A DNA stretch of 7,981 nt. Origin: Draconibacterium orientale. Its GTDB lineage: Bacteria > Bacteroidota > Bacteroidia > Bacteroidales > UBA12170. The notes beneath the pieces were generated by a model. The model searched no databases and was not told the DNA's origin. It worked only from the letters and a program-made list of their open reading frames with translations. The stretch lies in assembly GCA_020718315.1 (NCBI GenBank), contig DYSK01000097.1, forward strand, positions 1 to 7,981, written 5' to 3'. How positions within the stretch are numbered: position 1 is the stretch's first letter; every line of letters begins with the position of its first letter. The position numbers and the translations under genes were made by a program. Below are positions 5,550 through 7,981 of the stretch, piece by piece.

Positions 5550-6581
5550 ATGTATAAATTTTTATCCCTTTTACCTAATCGTTTTCTTTTATTCTTTCTC
5601 TTGGCTTATACAACAAACGGCTTTTCACAGGAAGTTTCGGCAACGTCTAAAGCCAACACTATTTTTTTATTAACGCACTTAGCACCCGAAGAGAATCAAG
5701 ATAGTTGCATTCGACTAAGCAATCGTTTCGATATTCAAAGCCCGATGAAACTATTGGCCTTTACAAGAAATAACGAAAATTCAATTTGCAAAACCATCGT
5801 CGATACCAAGGAATTTTTGAAACAAAGCTCAGTGGAAGATTCCTATTTACTGCTTATTCATGGAGCGGGCAAAACTTTGTTCGAATCGGTAGACATTGCT
5901 TTTGAAGTGCAGAAACTCTATAAAGTAAATGTGATTATTTACCAATGGCCGGCAATGGTTGGCAAGGACTATGATTCTAAAAATTTGAAAGGAATCAAGG
6001 GGAAAGTGGATGAAGGGATTCCGTTTTTTGTTGATTTGCTCCATTTTGTACAGGAGGCAAAACAACTGAGCAAGGATTTTGGAAAACAATCGCAATGGTC
6101 TTTGTTTTTGCACAGCATAGGAAATTATTATCTGGAAAGTACAGTAAATAAACAAGCTTTTGTGGGTTTAGAGAAAGATTTATTTGAAAACTTGATTTTA
6201 AACGCGCCAGCAGTAAACTCAATAAATCATGCAAAATGGGTTGAACAATTGACTATTCAGAAAAGAATCTTTATTCATTTCAATAATAAAGATATGATTT
6301 TAAAAGGTTTAAGATATATGACACGAGCCAAAAATCAACTTGGCTCAAAAGCAAAAGAACCTTTGGCCAAAAACGCGAGCTATGTAAATTTTTCTGAAGC
6401 GGTGGGTTACCGAAAACCGGTTTACAATACGCATTCGTATTATATTTATAGGATGCCTTTGCAGAGCGAAAATCTCAAAAAGTACTACAATGAATTATTC
6501 CATAGCAGAACAATTGATTTCTACGATAAAACTTCTTTCACCCTAACGGATTATTCAAATCTTTTTTTGCTGAATTTTTAA
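5550..6581 (+). CDS. exported alpha/beta-hydrolase-like protein, function unknown
   Basis: A 343-residue protein with a signal peptide (about 1-26, FLLFFLLAY core, ending FSQ), so it acts outside the cytoplasm. The middle resembles the alpha/beta-hydrolase fold of the DUF900 type. YLLLIHGAGK (99-108) is the strand and oxyanion-hole HG, and VIIYQWPA (128-135) matches the FxWPS segment of DUF900 proteins. SLFLHSIGNYYLES (184-197) is the nucleophile elbow with Ser189 (usually GHSxG; here LHSIG). NNKD places an acid at Asp248, and NTHSYY supplies His295, in the right order for a Ser-Asp-His triad. This points to an esterase or lipase-like enzyme; the substrate is unknown. The first roughly 95 residues after the signal peptide match nothing I recognise. 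It is divergent from the TetR gene, and its 3' end overlaps pdxB by 44 bp on the opposite strand. Confidence 0.7.
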   Translation: MYKFLSLLPNRFLLFFLLAYTTNGFSQEVSATSKANTIFLLTHLAPEENQDSCIRLSNRFDIQSPMKLLAFTRNNENSICKTIVDTKEFLKQSSVEDSYLLLIHGAGKTLFESVDIAFEVQKLYKVNVIIYQWPAMVGKDYDSKNLKGIKGKVDEGIPFFVDLLHFVQEAKQLSKDFGKQSQWSLFLHSIGNYYLESTVNKQAFVGLEKDLFENLILNAPAVNSINHAKWVEQLTIQKRIFIHFNNKDMILKGLRYMTRAKNQLGSKAKEPLAKNASYVNFSEAVGYRKPVYNTHSYYIYRMPLQSENLKKYYNELFHSRTIDFYDKTSFTLTDYSNLFLLNF

Positions 6582-7719
6582 GTTCAATAGATTGAAAACC
6601 AAGATTTAGTAGTGTATTCACCAGTTCCTCGTTTTTGCATTGTTTGAGTTCTACGCGATATGCTTTTGATTCTCTTCTCAAAGGATAATTTTCTCTGAAT
6701 TTTTCAAAATCAGCGGGCGATTTTCGTAAGAGTGAATCGTCTTCCAGAATGGAATAACACTGTTTATAGACTTCGAAAATTATTTCTTGATTGTTTTTAC
6801 TTTTACAATCAATTTGAATGAATGCATTTTTGGGCTTTGGAATTTCAAGTGCTGTCCAATCTGAAATTTGAATCTGAAATGCGTTGCAAACTGAGATTAT
6901 ACTCATTTCGGTTCCTTTTGCTTTTCCATCAGCGGAATAACCGGCAATATGCGGCGTAGCATAAGTGATTTTGTTTAATAAACGCTGATTTATGTTTGGC
7001 TCATTTCTCCAAACATCCAAAACAGCAGCTTGGATTATTCCTTTATCAATGGCTTGTTCCAAGGCGGCTTCATCAATTATTTCTCCACGCGAAGTGTTCA
7101 AAAGAATAATACCTTTTTTAACGTTCTCGAAAAACAAGCTATTTACTAAATCCAATGTTTTATCAATCCCGCGCTTGATTAACGGAACATGAAAACTAAT
7201 AATGTCAGCATTTTTCTGAATAAAATCCAAATCAACAAAATTTGGCAACGTTTCAGATCGTTGGCGTGGCGGATCGTTGAGTATTACATTCATTCCCAAT
7301 GCAAAAGCTGCATTTTTAACTCTGTTTCCTACATTTCCGACACCAACAATGCCAATCGTTTTATTTTTCAATTCAAAATTGTATTTCTTAGCCAGACTTA
7401 AAAGAGTCGAAACCACATATTGTTCAACGGAAGAAGCATTGCAGCCTGGTGCATTGGCCCACGAAATATTGTTTTCTTTACAAAATTCAGTATCAATATG
7501 ATCAAAACCAATGGTGGCCGAAGCGATGAACTTTATGTTCGAATCTTTTAATAAATCGGCATTGCATTTTGTACGTGTACGAATAACTAATCCATCTGCG
7601 TTTTTTACTTCTTCAGAACTAATCTTATTTCCCGGAAAATAAATTACATCGGCTGTAGCATCAAGTAAGCCTTGAATAAAGGGAATGTTTTGATCGATCA
7701 GAATACGCAGCTTGCTCAT
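6538..7719 (-). CDS. pdxB: erythronate-4-phosphate dehydrogenase
   Basis: A 393-residue cytoplasmic enzyme that oxidises 4-phospho-D-erythronate with NAD to 3-hydroxy-2-oxo-4-phosphobutanoate, the second step of DXP-dependent pyridoxal phosphate synthesis. It belongs to the D-2-hydroxyacid dehydrogenases. The start MSKLRILIDQNIPF and SATIGFDHID (68-77) are typical of PdxB. The Rossmann glycines are GVGNVG (126-131). The catalytic set is Arg211 (NTSRGEIID), Glu240 (WRNEP) and His257 (TPHIAGYSADGKAKGT), close in spacing to the Arg208, Glu237 and His254 known from E. coli PdxB. The C-terminal dimerisation part (about 290-393) is present. The frame stays open upstream to 7878, but those 53 codons are repeat-derived and lie outside the conserved protein, so ATG 7719-7717 is chosen. 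Its 3' end overlaps the hydrolase gene by 44 bp, tail to tail. Confidence 0.93.
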   Translation of the reverse strand: MSKLRILIDQNIPFIQGLLDATADVIYFPGNKISSEEVKNADGLVIRTRTKCNADLLKDSNIKFIASATIGFDHIDTEFCKENNISWANAPGCNASSVEQYVVSTLLSLAKKYNFELKNKTIGIVGVGNVGNRVKNAAFALGMNVILNDPPRQRSETLPNFVDLDFIQKNADIISFHVPLIKRGIDKTLDLVNSLFFENVKKGIILLNTSRGEIIDEAALEQAIDKGIIQAAVLDVWRNEPNINQRLLNKITYATPHIAGYSADGKAKGTEMSIISVCNAFQIQISDWTALEIPKPKNAFIQIDCKSKNNQEIIFEVYKQCYSILEDDSLLRKSPADFEKFRENYPLRRESKAYRVELKQCKNEELVNTLLNLGFQSIELKNSAKKDLNNPLG

Positions 7720-7777
7720 CTTTGCATTGAATGGAATCGTTTTATTGCAGGCGAAATTAGTGAAAATACACCGGCTT

Positions 7778-7803
7778 CTGTTTTTACAAACAGATTTGTT
7801 TGT
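7778..7803. repeat. overlapping inverted repeats upstream of pdxB
   Basis: CTGTTT (7778-7783) pairs with AAACAG (7788-7793) around a 4-nt loop. The overlapping ACAAAC (7786-7791) pairs with GTTTGT (7798-7803) around 6 nt. The two hairpins exclude each other. They lie about 60-85 nt upstream of the pdxB ATG and beside the tandem repeat at 7811-7860, and may be part of the same element. Confidence 0.45.
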
Positions 7804-7810
7804 TCCGAGC

Positions 7811-7860
7811 CTCGCATAGCTGAATTTGCAATCCTCGTTTAGCTGAATTTGCAATTCAGC
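7811..7860. repeat. tandem 23-bp repeat with terminal palindrome, REP-like
   Basis: Two adjacent 23-bp units (7811-7833 and 7834-7856) agree at 20 of 23 positions and share the 16-nt core TAGCTGAATTTGCAAT. The second unit runs into a perfect inverted repeat, GCTGAATT TGC AATTCAGC (7842-7860), able to form an 8-bp hairpin. Short, tandem and palindromic, it resembles dispersed REP-type elements, but copies elsewhere in the genome cannot be seen here. It lies 92 nt upstream of the pdxB ATG and is open in the pdxB frame, which creates a false N-terminal extension of that protein. Confidence 0.6.
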
Positions 7861-7946
7861 GTATTCACCATTCTCCATTTTTAAACTAAACGAAGGCGAA
7901 GTATTTAAAGCTCAGATAATAAATAAGAAATTTTTAAGCCTATATT

Positions 7947-7977
7947 TTTCGATTGCTCAAATAAATGCTTACATTTG
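7947..7977 (+). promoter_or_regulatory. outward promoter candidate at the right edge
   Basis: TTTC (7947-7950, one mismatch to TTTG), a 19-bp gap and TACATTTG (7970-7977, full match to TAnnTTTG) form a plus-strand Bacteroidota-type promoter. It would serve a gene starting just beyond the window. Only the last 4 nt of the window lie past it, so the target cannot be seen. Confidence 0.4.
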
Positions 7978-7981
7978 ATTT

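Noticed and set aside
5702..5717. TAGTT-N6-GACTA, similar to the operator candidates
   Set aside because: It sits inside the hydrolase coding sequence, has an imperfect arm and no symmetry in the centre; probably chance.
5847..6234. Minus-strand ORFs inside the hydrolase gene
   Set aside because: They are antisense shadows of a gene with a signal peptide and hydrolase motifs.
7811..7860. Possible CRISPR repeats
   Set aside because: Only two directly adjacent units without unique spacers; this is a tandem repeat.
7720..7878. 53-codon N-terminal extension of PdxB
   Set aside because: It is encoded by a tandem repeat and hairpins, and PdxB proteins begin at the MSKLRILID-type strand; an internal ATG fits.

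Overview
The window looks like chromosomal DNA of a low-GC member of the Bacteroidota, probably a Flavobacteriia-like organism. The evidence is AT-rich spacers, no clear Shine-Dalgarno sequences, several matches to the Bacteroidota promoter (TTTG, about 19 bp, TAnnTTTG), short signal peptides ending in AQ or SQ, and gene families typical of the phylum. The genus is inferred, not shown.

Layout. Positions 1-2739 (minus strand) hold a likely two-gene operon: a 762-residue RND/MMPL-type exporter, then the N-terminal part of a LolA-like 'outer membrane lipoprotein-sorting' protein cut by the left edge. Upstream lies a large spacer (2740-3599). It contains a full-consensus promoter (3187-3217), two related 16-bp palindromes of the form TAGTT-N6-AACTA (2988-3003 and 3167-3182), and a stretch of gene-like composition with overlapping mini-ORFs just before the exporter. 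A small outer-membrane beta-barrel protein follows (3600-4343, minus), with its own terminator, promoter and an upstream 16-bp palindrome. The spacer 4344-4793 is about 21% GC at first, then switches to an island of about 41% GC with several inverted repeats (about 4640-4774). Next come a TetR-family regulator (minus) and, divergent from it, an exported alpha/beta-hydrolase-like protein (5550-6581, plus). The hydrolase gene overlaps tail-to-tail by 44 bp with pdxB (6538-7719, minus), for vitamin B6 synthesis. A small repeat element sits upstream of pdxB, and an outward promoter candidate lies at the right edge.

How it fits together. The exporter and LolA-like protein are a recurring pair that probably moves a lipid or lipoprotein-like cargo from the inner membrane towards the outer membrane. 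The paired palindromes suggest this operon is controlled by a dimeric regulator. The TetR protein about 2 kb away is a candidate, but nothing in the sequence proves the link. pdxB is housekeeping. The hydrolase and beta-barrel protein have no assigned substrate. I see no mobile element, CRISPR array, rRNA or tRNA, and no clear undescribed multi-gene system. The most notable non-gene signals are the paired palindromes and the GC-shifted structured island.
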